A DNA stretch of 64,000 nt from Pseudodesulfovibrio sp. 5S69. GTDB lineage: Bacteria; Desulfobacterota; Desulfovibrionia; Desulfovibrionales; Desulfovibrionaceae. A program made the translations under genes and the position numbers. The stretch covers positions 2,971,501 through 3,035,500 of the forward strand of contig NZ_CP146609.1 in NCBI RefSeq assembly GCF_037094465.1, written 5' to 3'. The notes below the pieces were generated by a model. It was not told the DNA's origin and searched no databases. It saw only the letters and a list, made by a program, of their open reading frames with translations. Positions 45,598 through 54,174 of this stretch are shown here, piece by piece. Each line of letters starts with the position of its first letter. Positions within the stretch are counted from its first letter, which is position 1.

Positions 45598-46146
45598 ATG
45601 AAACTTATCTTACGCGCTGACGTCGACGCTCTGGGTCGACTCGGAGACATCGTTACCGTCAAGCCCGGTTACGGCCGCAACTACCTGATTCCCCAGGGAC
45701 TGGCCAAGCCGGCTACCACCGCCAACCTGAAGGCGTTCGAACTGGAGCGCCGCAAGCTGCAGGAGCAGGCCGATTCCCTGCGCGCCCAGGCCGAGGGCCT
45801 GGCCGACCGCATCGCCGCCGCCCCCATCGAGATCGAAGTGCGGGTCGGTGACGGCGACAAGCTGTACGGCTCCGTGACCACCTCCAACATAGGTGACGCC
45901 ATGGAAGCCGCCGGCATTGAGATCGATCGCCGCAAGATCATCCTGGCCGAACCCATTCGCTCTCTGGGTGAGTACGAGATCGAGATCCGCCTGCACCCGG
46001 ACGTGCACGGCGTGCTGAAGCTCTCCGTCATCCGCCACGGCGGCCCCGTCGTCGAGGAGATCGAAGAAGTCGAAGAAACCGCAGAAGTGGCCGAGGCCGT
46101 CGAGGAATCCGTAGAGAATGTCGACGCCGAAACCACAGAGGCCTAA
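45598..46146 (+). CDS. rplI: Ribosomal protein bL9 with extended acidic tail
   Basis: A large-subunit protein with a compact N domain (KPGYGRNYLIPQGLA signature), a long central helix and a C domain. At 182 residues it is some 30 longer than E. coli L9 because of a Glu/Val/Ala-rich tail (EEIEEVEETAEVAEAVEE and beyond). The 3' end of the gene also encodes the start of dnaB in another frame, so the tail is partly shaped by that overlap. Confidence 0.95.
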   Translation: MKLILRADVDALGRLGDIVTVKPGYGRNYLIPQGLAKPATTANLKAFELERRKLQEQADSLRAQAEGLADRIAAAPIEIEVRVGDGDKLYGSVTTSNIGDAMEAAGIEIDRRKIILAEPIRSLGEYEIEIRLHPDVHGVLKLSVIRHGGPVVEEIEEVEETAEVAEAVEESVENVDAETTEA

Positions 46147-47569
46147 ATCAGGCCAATACGCAGATAATCCGGAAGAGGCCCTGGACAGGGCCTCTTCCGA
46201 TATCCTACGCAAAGTCCCCCCACACTCTTTCGAGGCCGAGCAGTCCGTGCTCGGCGGCGTGTTCCAGTCCGAGTCCATGTTCCACCAACTGGTGGACATC
46301 ATCGGCCCGGATGATTTCTATTCCCCCGTCCACCGGGACATCTTCAAGGCCTTCACCCAGCTCTACGACGACCACCAGCCCATCGACGTGGTCACCGTCG
46401 CCAACCAACTGGCCATGAACGGCACCCTGGACACCGTGGGCGGCCCGGTCTACCTGGCCGAACTGTCCGACTCCGTGGTCAGCGCGTCCAACGCCCTGCA
46501 CCACGCCCAGATCGTCCGCGACAAGTGCATCCTGCGCGAACTCATCGACATCTCCAGCGGGATCATCTCCAACTGCTTCTCCTCCGCCGACGTGGGCGAG
46601 GTCCTGGACGAGTCCGAAAAGGAAATTTTCCGCATCGCGCAATCTAAGGAAATGCGCGGCATGCAGTCCAGCGGTCAGTTGATGTCCAAGGTCTTCGACG
46701 AGCTGACCGCGCGGTTCAACAACAAGTCCGTGGTCACGGGCATCCAGACGCACTACCACGAATTCGACAGCATGACCGCGGGGTTGCAGAACTCTGACCT
46801 GATCATCATCGCGGGCCGCCCGTCCATGGGCAAGACCGCCTTCGCCCTGAACGTGGCCTTGCGCGCCGCAGCCCGGTCCGAATGCCCCACGGCCATCTTC
46901 TCGCTGGAGATGTCCATGGAACAGCTCATGACCCGCCTGCTGGCCGTGCAGAGCAAGGTGGAGCTGTCCAACCTGCGCACCGGCTACCTCGACGACTCCG
47001 ACTGGAACAAGCTGTACGAAGGCGCGGACGTGCTCAGCAAGGCCCCGATCTTCATCGACGATACCCCGGCCCTCTCCACCCTGGAGCTCCAGGCCCGCTG
47101 CCGCCGTCTCAAGGCCGAGCACAACCTCGGGCTGGTGGTCGTGGACTACCTCCAGTTGATGCGCTCCAGCGCCCGCCCGGACTCCCGCGAGCAGGAAATT
47201 TCGGACATCTCCCGCCACCTCAAGGCCCTGGCCAAGGAGCTGAACGTGCCGGTCATTGCCCTGTCCCAGCTCAACCGCAAAGTCGAAGAGCGCACGGACA
47301 AGCGGCCCATGATGTCGGACCTGCGCGAGTCCGGCGCCATCGAGCAGGACGCGGACATCATCATCTTTCTCTACCGCGACGCCGCGTACAACAAGAGCGA
47401 GGACAACCCGCTCAAGAACCACGCGGAAGTCATCATCGGCAAGCAGCGCAACGGCCCCACCGGCAGGTGCGAGCTCTTCTTCAAGAAGGAATACACCCTG
47501 TTCGAGAACATGGACGCCACGGCCTATCCCTCCGAGCTGCCCGAGGGATTCCACCAGGACTCCGACTAA
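46118..47569 (+). CDS. dnaB: Replicative DNA helicase DnaB
   Basis: A hexameric 5'-3' helicase at the replication fork. The 483-residue protein has an N-terminal DnaG-interacting domain (PPHSFEAEQSVLGGVF), a linker, and a RecA-like motor with Walker A GRPSMGKTAFALN, Walker B LVVVDYLQLM, the arginine-finger loop, and SQLNRKVEERTDKRP. The start at 46118 overlaps rplI by 29 bases, with GAGGAA upstream in the rplI frame. Linkage to rplI is widely conserved. Confidence 0.96.
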   Translation: MSTPKPQRPKSGQYADNPEEALDRASSDILRKVPPHSFEAEQSVLGGVFQSESMFHQLVDIIGPDDFYSPVHRDIFKAFTQLYDDHQPIDVVTVANQLAMNGTLDTVGGPVYLAELSDSVVSASNALHHAQIVRDKCILRELIDISSGIISNCFSSADVGEVLDESEKEIFRIAQSKEMRGMQSSGQLMSKVFDELTARFNNKSVVTGIQTHYHEFDSMTAGLQNSDLIIIAGRPSMGKTAFALNVALRAAARSECPTAIFSLEMSMEQLMTRLLAVQSKVELSNLRTGYLDDSDWNKLYEGADVLSKAPIFIDDTPALSTLELQARCRRLKAEHNLGLVVVDYLQLMRSSARPDSREQEISDISRHLKALAKELNVPVIALSQLNRKVEERTDKRPMMSDLRESGAIEQDADIIIFLYRDAAYNKSEDNPLKNHAEVIIGKQRNGPTGRCELFFKKEYTLFENMDATAYPSELPEGFHQDSD

Positions 47570-47590
47570 CTTCAAGCCTGCGGAACAGCT

Positions 47591-48880
47591 ATGTACTACG
47601 ATCCGGTTGAAGCCATGGACCGCGCCGCCCTGGAACAACTCCAGGCCGAACGCCTCAGAGAGACCATCGAAATCGCCAAGCGGTCGCCCTTCTACTCCGA
47701 GCGCCTCAAGGGCGTGGAGCCCGGCGACATCAAGAGCCCTGCGGATATCACCTCCCTTCCCTTCACCACCAAGGACGACCTGCGCAACCAGTATCCCCAC
47801 GGGCTGCTGACCCGGCCCCTGGACGACTTCGTGCGCCTGCACGCGTCGAGCGGCACCACCGGTACGCCCGTGGCCGTGTTCTACACCCAGAAGGACCTGG
47901 ACACCTGGGCCGACCTCATGGCCCGGTCCATGTACTGCTGCGGCTGCCGCCGGTCCGACGTCCTGCAGAACACCTCGGGCTACGGCCTGTTCACCGGGGG
48001 CTTGGGCATCCACTACGGTTCCGAACGGCTGGGCATGCTGACCATCCCGGCGGGCGCGGGCAACACCAGGCGCCAGATCAAGATGATCCTGGACCACCAG
48101 GTCACGGTCCTGCACATCATCCCGTCCTTCGCCTTGTATTTCGCCCAAAAGGTCCGTGAAGCGGGCTACAAGCCCGAGGAGATGCCGTGGCGCATCGCGC
48201 TCATCGGGGCCGAGCCCCACACCGAGGAGGCCCGGGCCAAAATCGAGGAACTCATGCACATCAAGGCGTACAATTCCTACGGACTTTCAGAGATGAACGG
48301 TCCGGGCGTGGCCTTTGAATGCGTGCACCAGCAGGGCATGCACCTGTGGGAGGACGCCTACATCGCCGAGATCATCAACCCCGAGACCGGGGAGCACGTG
48401 GCCGAGGGCGAGATCGGCGAGCTGGTCATGACCACGCTCCGGCGCGAGGGCATGCCGATCATCCGCTACCGCACCCGCGACCTGACCCGGTTCATTCCGG
48501 GCCAATGCGAGTGCGGCCGCACCCACCGGCGCATCGACCGCATCACCGGCCGGGCCGACGACATGATGATCCTCAAGGGCGTGAACATCTACCCCATGCA
48601 GATCGAGCAGTGCCTCATGGCCATGCCCGAGGTGGGCCAGAACTACCTCATCGAACTGATCCGCGAGGGCGTGTCCGACCAGATGCGCGTCAAGGTGGAG
48701 ATCAAGGACGAATACTTCGTCGAAGACATGCGCGCCCTGCAAGGATTGCAGAAGCGCATCGCCAAGAATTTGTGCTCGGAAATCCTGGTCACCCCGCGCG
48801 TGGAGTTGTGCCAGTCGGAATCCATCCCCAAGGCCGAAGGCAAGGCCGTGCGCGTGGTCGACCTGCGCGACAAGGAGTAG
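47591..48880 (+). CDS. Phenylacetate-CoA ligase family protein
   Basis: A 429-residue AMP-forming ligase of the PaaK type. Motifs are the P-loop HASSGTTGTPVAVFY, LIGAEPHTEEAR, the YGLSEMNGPGVAFEC core and a C-terminal VNIYPMQIEQ region. It would activate an aryl- or indole-acetate to its CoA ester. In anaerobes such ligases often work with 2-oxoacid:ferredoxin oxidoreductases in amino-acid oxidation, but none is adjacent. Follows dnaB by 21 bases. Confidence 0.92.
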   Translation: MYYDPVEAMDRAALEQLQAERLRETIEIAKRSPFYSERLKGVEPGDIKSPADITSLPFTTKDDLRNQYPHGLLTRPLDDFVRLHASSGTTGTPVAVFYTQKDLDTWADLMARSMYCCGCRRSDVLQNTSGYGLFTGGLGIHYGSERLGMLTIPAGAGNTRRQIKMILDHQVTVLHIIPSFALYFAQKVREAGYKPEEMPWRIALIGAEPHTEEARAKIEELMHIKAYNSYGLSEMNGPGVAFECVHQQGMHLWEDAYIAEIINPETGEHVAEGEIGELVMTTLRREGMPIIRYRTRDLTRFIPGQCECGRTHRRIDRITGRADDMMILKGVNIYPMQIEQCLMAMPEVGQNYLIELIREGVSDQMRVKVEIKDEYFVEDMRALQGLQKRIAKNLCSEILVTPRVELCQSESIPKAEGKAVRVVDLRDKE

Positions 48881-48889
48881 GGCCGGAGC

Positions 48890-49387
48890 ATGGAATACGT
48901 CTGGGCCGTCCTGCTCATCCTGGGGCTGATGCTCTCCCAGGTCCTTCAGATCTTCAGCATGCCCGCCAACTGGGTGGCGCTGGCCCTGGTGGCCCTGTGG
49001 AAGTACATCTACCCCGAGTCCATGACCTGGAACTTCGTCTTCGTCTTCGGCGTGGCCGCAGCCGCGGGAGAGGCCTTGGAATTCGGGTTGCAGGCTTGGG
49101 GCGCGGGGCGCTACGGCGCGTCCGTGCGCGGCAACGTGGGCGGCATCGTCGGGGCCATCGCGGGCGCCATCTTCGGCGCGCCCTTCTTCCTCGGCCTGGG
49201 CGCGCTCGTCGGGGCCCTGGGCGGAGCCTGGCTCGGCTGCTTCATCGCCGAGACGCCCGGCCGCACCCGGCCCGAGGCCATGCGCGCGGCCAAAGGAGCG
49301 TTCGTGGGCAAGGCGCTGGGCTTCACGGTCAAGACGGCCATCGGCGCGACCATGGTCATTCTGTCCATCCCGCGCGTCTGGCCTTGA
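48890..49387 (+). CDS. DUF456 family membrane protein
   Basis: A 165-residue integral membrane protein. It has a first helix (VWAVLLILGLMLSQVLQIF), the PANW motif typical of DUF456, and glycine-zipper helices in the second half (GNVGGIVGAIAGAIFGAPFFLGLGALVGALGGAWLGC region). Function is unknown. It starts nine bases after the ligase gene and is probably the last gene of the operon. Confidence 0.85.
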   Translation: MEYVWAVLLILGLMLSQVLQIFSMPANWVALALVALWKYIYPESMTWNFVFVFGVAAAAGEALEFGLQAWGAGRYGASVRGNVGGIVGAIAGAIFGAPFFLGLGALVGALGGAWLGCFIAETPGRTRPEAMRAAKGAFVGKALGFTVKTAIGATMVILSIPRVWP

Positions 49388-49394
49388 TCCCATG

Positions 49395-49432
49395 AAAAAA
49401 GGCCGGAGCCGGGCACATGCCCGCCCCCGGCC
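49395..49432 (-). terminator. Terminator of the carboxymuconolactone decarboxylase-like gene
   Basis: On the minus strand a 13-pair hairpin (GCCGGGGGCGGGC with GCCCGGCTCCGGC, one mismatch and one wobble) is followed by six T residues. It lies just beyond the stop codon of the gene at 49443. Confidence 0.8.
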
Positions 49433-49442
49433 CGACTCCGTT

Positions 49443-49793
49443 CTATTCGGGCAAAAGCCCCCGCTCCCGCAGATAGGCCATGACCCGCGTGGTTTCGCCC
49501 ATGCCCGTGGTCCCGCGCAGGGCCAAGGTCACGGAGCAGGTCTCCAGAATTTCATCCACAGTGGCCCCCAACTCCAGGGCCTGTTCGGTCTGGAACAGAA
49601 TGCAGGCCCGGCAACCGATGCACAGGGACGCGGCCAGGGCCATGAGCCGCTTGTGCTTGCCGCTGAGCACCCCGTCCTTGTATACTTCCTGGTTCAACTC
49701 GTCGTAGTGCCCGGCCACCTCGGGCATGAGCCGCTTGTACGCCGCCGCATTGGTCTCGTTGGCGTCCATCACTTCCATCTGTGTTTCAATCAT
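49443..49793 (-). CDS. Carboxymuconolactone decarboxylase / AhpD-like protein
   Basis: A 116-residue all-helical protein of the CMD/AhpD family. It contains the cysteine motif CIGCRAC (C58, C61, C64) at the start of the core helix, then TTGMGETTRVMAYL. Members are peroxidase partners or decarboxylases. The CxxC suggests thiol redox chemistry, though the usual nearby histidine is absent. The start at 49793 has GGAGAG upstream. Confidence 0.85.
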   Translation of the reverse strand: MIETQMEVMDANETNAAAYKRLMPEVAGHYDELNQEVYKDGVLSGKHKRLMALAASLCIGCRACILFQTEQALELGATVDEILETCSVTLALRGTTGMGETTRVMAYLRERGLLPE

Positions 49794-49892
49794 GACTCTC
49801 TCCTGTTTGTTGGAGAACATACCATGCCGCGGCAAGGACGGACGGACAATCCGGAATTCCCGATACCGGCCATCATCGCGCCTGATCCCCGA

Positions 49893-50777
49893 CTAGCGCG
49901 AGGCGAACACCTTGGGCAACTGTGCCTCGGCCAGATCGTAGCCGTGCTTTATGAGCGGGGCGGCCTTGTCGAAGTCCATCAGGCTGGACAGGTTGATGGG
50001 AATTTCCAGGACGGCGTCGGGCGGGTAGGCCGCGATCTTCTGCCGGGCGATGGAGCCCTGCATGGCGTCGAAGGATTTGTAGAGGATGTCGTAGGCGCGG
50101 ATATCCTTGCGCTTCTGGGCGATCTTGTCGGTCACGGAACCGATGAACTCGCTCACGGCGTGGGACACCCCGGAGCCGTTCTCATCCCCGTTGTGCTTTC
50201 CAGCGGAGATCTCGGCCCCCTTGACCGGGGGCGCGCACAGGTTCACGGCGATGGTGAAGTCGGTCAGGTCGCCGAAGGTCGGGGCGATGGGCACGGGATT
50301 GAGGATGCCGCCGTCAATGATATCCTCGCCGTCCACGACCACGGGTTTGAAGACGAGCGGCAGGGCGATGGACGCCTTGATGGCGTCGAAAAGCGGCCCC
50401 TTGCGGATCCAGACCTCCTTGCGCCGGGAGATGTTCGCGGCCACGGCCGTGAAGCTGATGGGCAGGTTTTCTATGCGCTCCTCGCCGACCACGTCGCGCA
50501 GGGTGTCGATGAGCCGGTCGCCCTTGATCAGCCCGTCCATGCCGAATGACAGGTCCATCAGGGCGAGCATGTCCCGCTTGGTGATGCGCCGCGCCCACTG
50601 CTCGTACTCGTCGAGCTTGCCGATGGCGTGGATGCCGCCCACCAGCGCGCCCATGGAGCAGCCCGCGATGGACTTGATCACGCAGTTGTGTTCCTCAAGC
50701 CAGCGGATGACGCCGATGTGCGCAAGCCCGCGCGCCCCGCCGCTGCCCAGAACCAGGGATATGGTTTTCTTTTTCAT
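49893..50777 (-). CDS. Patatin-like phospholipase family protein
   Basis: A 294-residue serine hydrolase of the patatin/RssA type. It shows the oxyanion loop GSGGARGLAHIGV, the nucleophile elbow GCSMG (S41) and the dyad aspartate in DGGILNPVP. No signal peptide or membrane helix is seen, so it is probably cytoplasmic and acts on membrane lipid. GGAG is eight bases upstream of the ATG. Divergent from thrC. Confidence 0.92.
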   Translation of the reverse strand: MKKKTISLVLGSGGARGLAHIGVIRWLEEHNCVIKSIAGCSMGALVGGIHAIGKLDEYEQWARRITKRDMLALMDLSFGMDGLIKGDRLIDTLRDVVGEERIENLPISFTAVAANISRRKEVWIRKGPLFDAIKASIALPLVFKPVVVDGEDIIDGGILNPVPIAPTFGDLTDFTIAVNLCAPPVKGAEISAGKHNGDENGSGVSHAVSEFIGSVTDKIAQKRKDIRAYDILYKSFDAMQGSIARQKIAAYPPDAVLEIPINLSSLMDFDKAAPLIKHGYDLAEAQLPKVFASR

Positions 50778-50942
50778 GCGATGAGTCTCCGATGCGGGCC
50801 GGACCGGGAAAGGCCCGCCGTCCCGCTGTTTGCAAGGCCAGCCTACACAATTTTGACTTGCCATACACTACCTTTTAAGCGAACCTTTGGTCCCTTTCGA
50901 GGCGAGTGTGACGAGAGAACCTTATTCCCATCGGGTGAGACA

Positions 50943-52391
50943 ATGACTGCCGATCTTTTTCCCTCCTACCGCGGCCACATGGAATACTTCTGCCTGGGCT
51001 GCGGCAAACGATTCCCCACGGACGAGCTGTACTACACCTGCCCCGACTGCGGCGGCGTGTTCCTGCTCGACAATCTGAATTTCGACGAGTTGAAAAAGAC
51101 CTCCGGCGAGGAGTGGCGCGCCATCTTCGACCAGCGCGCGGCCTCCAAGAAGACCGCCCTGCGCGGCATTTTCCGCTTCTACGAGCTCATGGCCCCGGTG
51201 CTTGAGGAAGACGACATCGTCTATCTCGGCGAGGGCAACACCCCGCTGGTGGCCTCCAGTCCCACGCTGAACGCGGCCACGGGCCTGACCACGGCCTACA
51301 AGAACGACGGCCAGAACCCGTCGGCCTCGTTCAAGGACCGCGGCATGGCCTGCGGCTTCTCCTATCTCCGTTCGCTCATCCGCCGCCACGGCTGGGACCA
51401 GATCCTGACGGTCTGCGCCTCCACGGGCGACACCTCGGCCGCGGCCGCGCTCTACGCCTCCTACGCGGGCGGGGCCATCAAGTCCGTGGTCATCCTGCCC
51501 CACGGCAAGGTCACCCCGGCCCAACTGGCCCAGCCGCTCGGCTCCGGGGCCGTGGTCCTGGAAGTGCCCGGCGTGTTCGACGACTGCATGAAGGTGGTCG
51601 AGCACCTGGCCGACAACTACCGCGTGGCCCTGCTCAACTCCAAAAACGCCTGGCGCATCCTGGGCCAGGAGTCCTACGCCTTCGAGTGCGCCCAGTGGTA
51701 CGACTGGGACATGGCCGGCAAGTGCATCTTCGTGCCCATCGGCAACGCGGGCAACATCACGGCCATCATGGCCGGTTTCCTCAAGCTCTATGACCTGGGC
51801 GTCATCACCGAGCTGCCGCGCATCTTTGGTGTGCAGTCCCACCACGCGGACCCGGTCTACCGCTACTACGCGGTGGACGACCCGACCGAGCGGGAATACC
51901 ATCCCATGAAGGTCAGCGCGTCCGTGGCCCAGGCGGCCATGATCGGCAACCCGGTCTCCTTCCCGCGGGTCAAGTACTTCGCCGAAAAGTTCGAGGCCGT
52001 GGGCGGCAAGCGCGCCTTCCAGGTCATCCAGGTGACCGAGCAGCAGATCATGGACTCCATGATCCAGGCCAACCGCAACGGGCACATCGCCTGCACCCAG
52101 GGCGGCGAGTCGTTCGCCGGGGCCAAGCGCGCCCTGGAACTCGGCCTGGTCACCCGGGAGGAGTTGTGCATCCTCGACTCCACGGCCCACCAGCTCAAGT
52201 TCGTGGATTTCCAGAATATGTACTTCGACAATTCCTTCCCGCCCGAGTTCGGCGTCAAGCCCGACATGGCCCTGGCCAACAAGCCGGAACTGGTCATCTC
52301 CCCGGAGGAAAAGGAAACCCTGTCCGAAGCGGACTTCACCCGCAAGACCGCCGACAAGGTGGTCGCCAAACTCGGCCTCGAAAAGAAATAA
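50943..52391 (+). CDS. thrC: Threonine synthase with N-terminal zinc ribbon
   Basis: A PLP enzyme converting O-phosphohomoserine to threonine. The 482-residue protein starts with a zinc ribbon (CLGC, C17/C20, and CPDC, C33/C36). It then has the PLP lysine motif NPSASFKDRGM, CASTGDTSAAAAL and VPIGNAGNITAIMAG. The start at 50943 is placed by the zinc-ribbon N terminus; the ribosome binding site is weak and the open frame upstream is non-coding. It stands alone, away from other thr genes. Confidence 0.95.
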   Translation: MTADLFPSYRGHMEYFCLGCGKRFPTDELYYTCPDCGGVFLLDNLNFDELKKTSGEEWRAIFDQRAASKKTALRGIFRFYELMAPVLEEDDIVYLGEGNTPLVASSPTLNAATGLTTAYKNDGQNPSASFKDRGMACGFSYLRSLIRRHGWDQILTVCASTGDTSAAAALYASYAGGAIKSVVILPHGKVTPAQLAQPLGSGAVVLEVPGVFDDCMKVVEHLADNYRVALLNSKNAWRILGQESYAFECAQWYDWDMAGKCIFVPIGNAGNITAIMAGFLKLYDLGVITELPRIFGVQSHHADPVYRYYAVDDPTEREYHPMKVSASVAQAAMIGNPVSFPRVKYFAEKFEAVGGKRAFQVIQVTEQQIMDSMIQANRNGHIACTQGGESFAGAKRALELGLVTREELCILDSTAHQLKFVDFQNMYFDNSFPPEFGVKPDMALANKPELVISPEEKETLSEADFTRKTADKVVAKLGLEKK

Positions 52392-52399
52392 CCATTTCC

Positions 52400-52520
52400 C
52401 CGCTCTCCCGACCCCGCCGCAGGCGGCCTGAAAGTTCAGGAAGGGAGAGGGATGGAGTCGAGGAGGCAGAGGAAAGCCCTTTTCAAAGGGTTTCCCTCTC
52501 CCCTTCCCCCGACCGCCGGA
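52400..52520. repeat. Structured intergenic element between thrC and tlyA
   Basis: Several nested inverted repeats without a gene: CTCTCCC (52402-52408) against GGGAGAG (52443-52449); GGAAGGGAGAGGG against CCCTCTCCCCTTCC; and GGAAAGCCCTTT against AAAGGGTTTCC. No T run follows. It could be a transcript-end structure of thrC or a copy of an interspersed repeat. Confidence 0.4.
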
Positions 52521-52528
52521 GGCACATT

Positions 52529-53278
52529 ATGCCCAAGAAACAGCGTGCGGATCAGCTTTTGGCCCAGCAGGGCCTGGTGGAGAGCCGCGGCAAGGCCAAG
52601 CGGCTGATCATGGCTGGCAAGGTCCACTACATGGATCGCGGCCAGAAGACGCCGGTGATCAAGCCGGGCCAGCAGTTCGACCCGGACACGGAGTTCGTGG
52701 TCCCGCATAACGAGCGCTTCGTGTCGCGCGGGGCGTACAAGCTGCTCACGGCCATCGAAGAATTCTCCATCGATTTCACGGGCAAGATCGCCATGGACGC
52801 AGGCGCGTCCACGGGCGGGTTCACGGACTGCATGCTCCAGTTCGGCGCGGTGCGGGTCTACGCCGTGGACGTAGGCTACGGCCAGTTGCACGAGAAACTC
52901 AGGCAGGACGACCGGGTGATCAACCTGGAACGGACCAACGTACGCCACGCCGAACCCGACCTGATTCCCGAGCCCGTGGACGTGATCGTGGCCGACGTGT
53001 CGTTCATCTCCCTGACCAAGATCCTGCCCGCATGCCTGCAGTTCCTGAAGCCCGGCGGCGAGCTGGTGGTGCTGATCAAGCCGCAGTTCGAGGTGGGACC
53101 GGGCCAGACCGACAAGGGTGTGGTCCGCAGCAAGCGGCTGCAGCAGGAGGCCGTGGACACGGTGGTCGGATTCTGCGAGTCCGAGCTGGGGCTGATCGTG
53201 CGCGGCGTGGTGCCGTCACAGATCCTGGGGCCCAAGGGCAACCAGGAATACATGGCCTACATGGCCATGCCGGAATAG
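52529..53278 (+). CDS. TlyA-family rRNA (cytidine-2'-O)-methyltransferase
   Basis: A 249-residue protein with an N-terminal S4 RNA-binding domain (RADQLLAQQGLVESRGKAK) and an FtsJ-like Rossmann methyltransferase. The SAM loop is DAGASTGGFTDCML, followed by VDVGYGQL and VADVSFISLTKI. TlyA homologues methylate 16S and/or 23S rRNA cytidines; some were annotated as haemolysins. The ATG at 52529 has GGAGG upstream. Confidence 0.92.
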   Translation: MPKKQRADQLLAQQGLVESRGKAKRLIMAGKVHYMDRGQKTPVIKPGQQFDPDTEFVVPHNERFVSRGAYKLLTAIEEFSIDFTGKIAMDAGASTGGFTDCMLQFGAVRVYAVDVGYGQLHEKLRQDDRVINLERTNVRHAEPDLIPEPVDVIVADVSFISLTKILPACLQFLKPGGELVVLIKPQFEVGPGQTDKGVVRSKRLQQEAVDTVVGFCESELGLIVRGVVPSQILGPKGNQEYMAYMAMPE

Positions 53279-53282
53279 CGCC

Positions 53283-54158
53283 ATGCTCCAAGGCCTGATC
53301 TATGCGGTGATCTCCGCCGCCTGCTTCGGCTCCATGGCGATCCTGGTCAAATTCGGCTACATGGCGGGCATGGACGGCGCGGTGATGATGCAAACGCGTT
53401 TCACCCTGGCCGTGGTCATGCTGTTCTTCTACCTGCTGGTCAAGTCCCCCCGGATGCTGCGCATCTCCCTGCGCGACCTGGCCAAATGCGCCTTTCTCGG
53501 GCTGGTTGTCTGCTGGATGCAGACCTCCTGCTTCGTCTACTCGCTGGAGACCATCCCGGCTTCCACGGCGGCCCTGGTCCTGTACGGACACCCCATGGCC
53601 GTAACCCTGCTCTCCTCCCAGTTCCTGCGTATGCGCATCAACCGGGTGGTCATCCTCTCCCTGGTCCTGGTCATGACCGGCTGCTGCCTGGTCTTCTACG
53701 ACGCCTTCCTGCGCGAGGTGGACGGCACGGGGTTGGCCTACGCCCTGGGGGCCATGGCCACCTTCTCCATCTACGTCATCCTGGTCCAGGTGCTGCTCAA
53801 GGGGCTCAGGCCGCTGACGGCCACCTTCTACGTCATCGGATTCGCGGCGGTGTCCTTCACCCTGTCGGGCGACATCCATGCGTGGGGATCGATGAACCTG
53901 GAACAGGCAGGCATCGCCCTGGCATTGGGCCTTTTCCCCGGACTGCTGGCCGCGACCTTGCAGTACACGGCTATCGAAAAGGTCGGCAGCGCGTACGCCT
54001 GCATCTTCTCGTCCGTGGAGCCGGTCATCACCCTGCTGGCGGCGGCCGTGTTCCTGGGCGAGCCCGTGGTCTGGCTCCAGATTGGGGGCGCGGCCCTGAT
54101 CATCCTGGGCATCGTCGTACCGAACCTGCGCCTGCGGGAACCTGCGCCGGCGGGCTGA
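53283..54158 (+). CDS. EamA/DMT-family transporter
   Basis: A 291-residue membrane protein with ten predicted helices arranged as two EamA repeats (first about 5-140, second about 150-285). The repeats end in TGCCLVFYDA and IILGIVVPNL. Such proteins export small metabolites, but the substrate is unknown. It begins four bases after the tlyA-type gene, so it is probably co-transcribed. Confidence 0.88.
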   Translation: MLQGLIYAVISAACFGSMAILVKFGYMAGMDGAVMMQTRFTLAVVMLFFYLLVKSPRMLRISLRDLAKCAFLGLVVCWMQTSCFVYSLETIPASTAALVLYGHPMAVTLLSSQFLRMRINRVVILSLVLVMTGCCLVFYDAFLREVDGTGLAYALGAMATFSIYVILVQVLLKGLRPLTATFYVIGFAAVSFTLSGDIHAWGSMNLEQAGIALALGLFPGLLAATLQYTAIEKVGSAYACIFSSVEPVITLLAAAVFLGEPVVWLQIGGAALIILGIVVPNLRLREPAPAG

Positions 54159-54174
54159 CCCCGCCGGACCGGGC

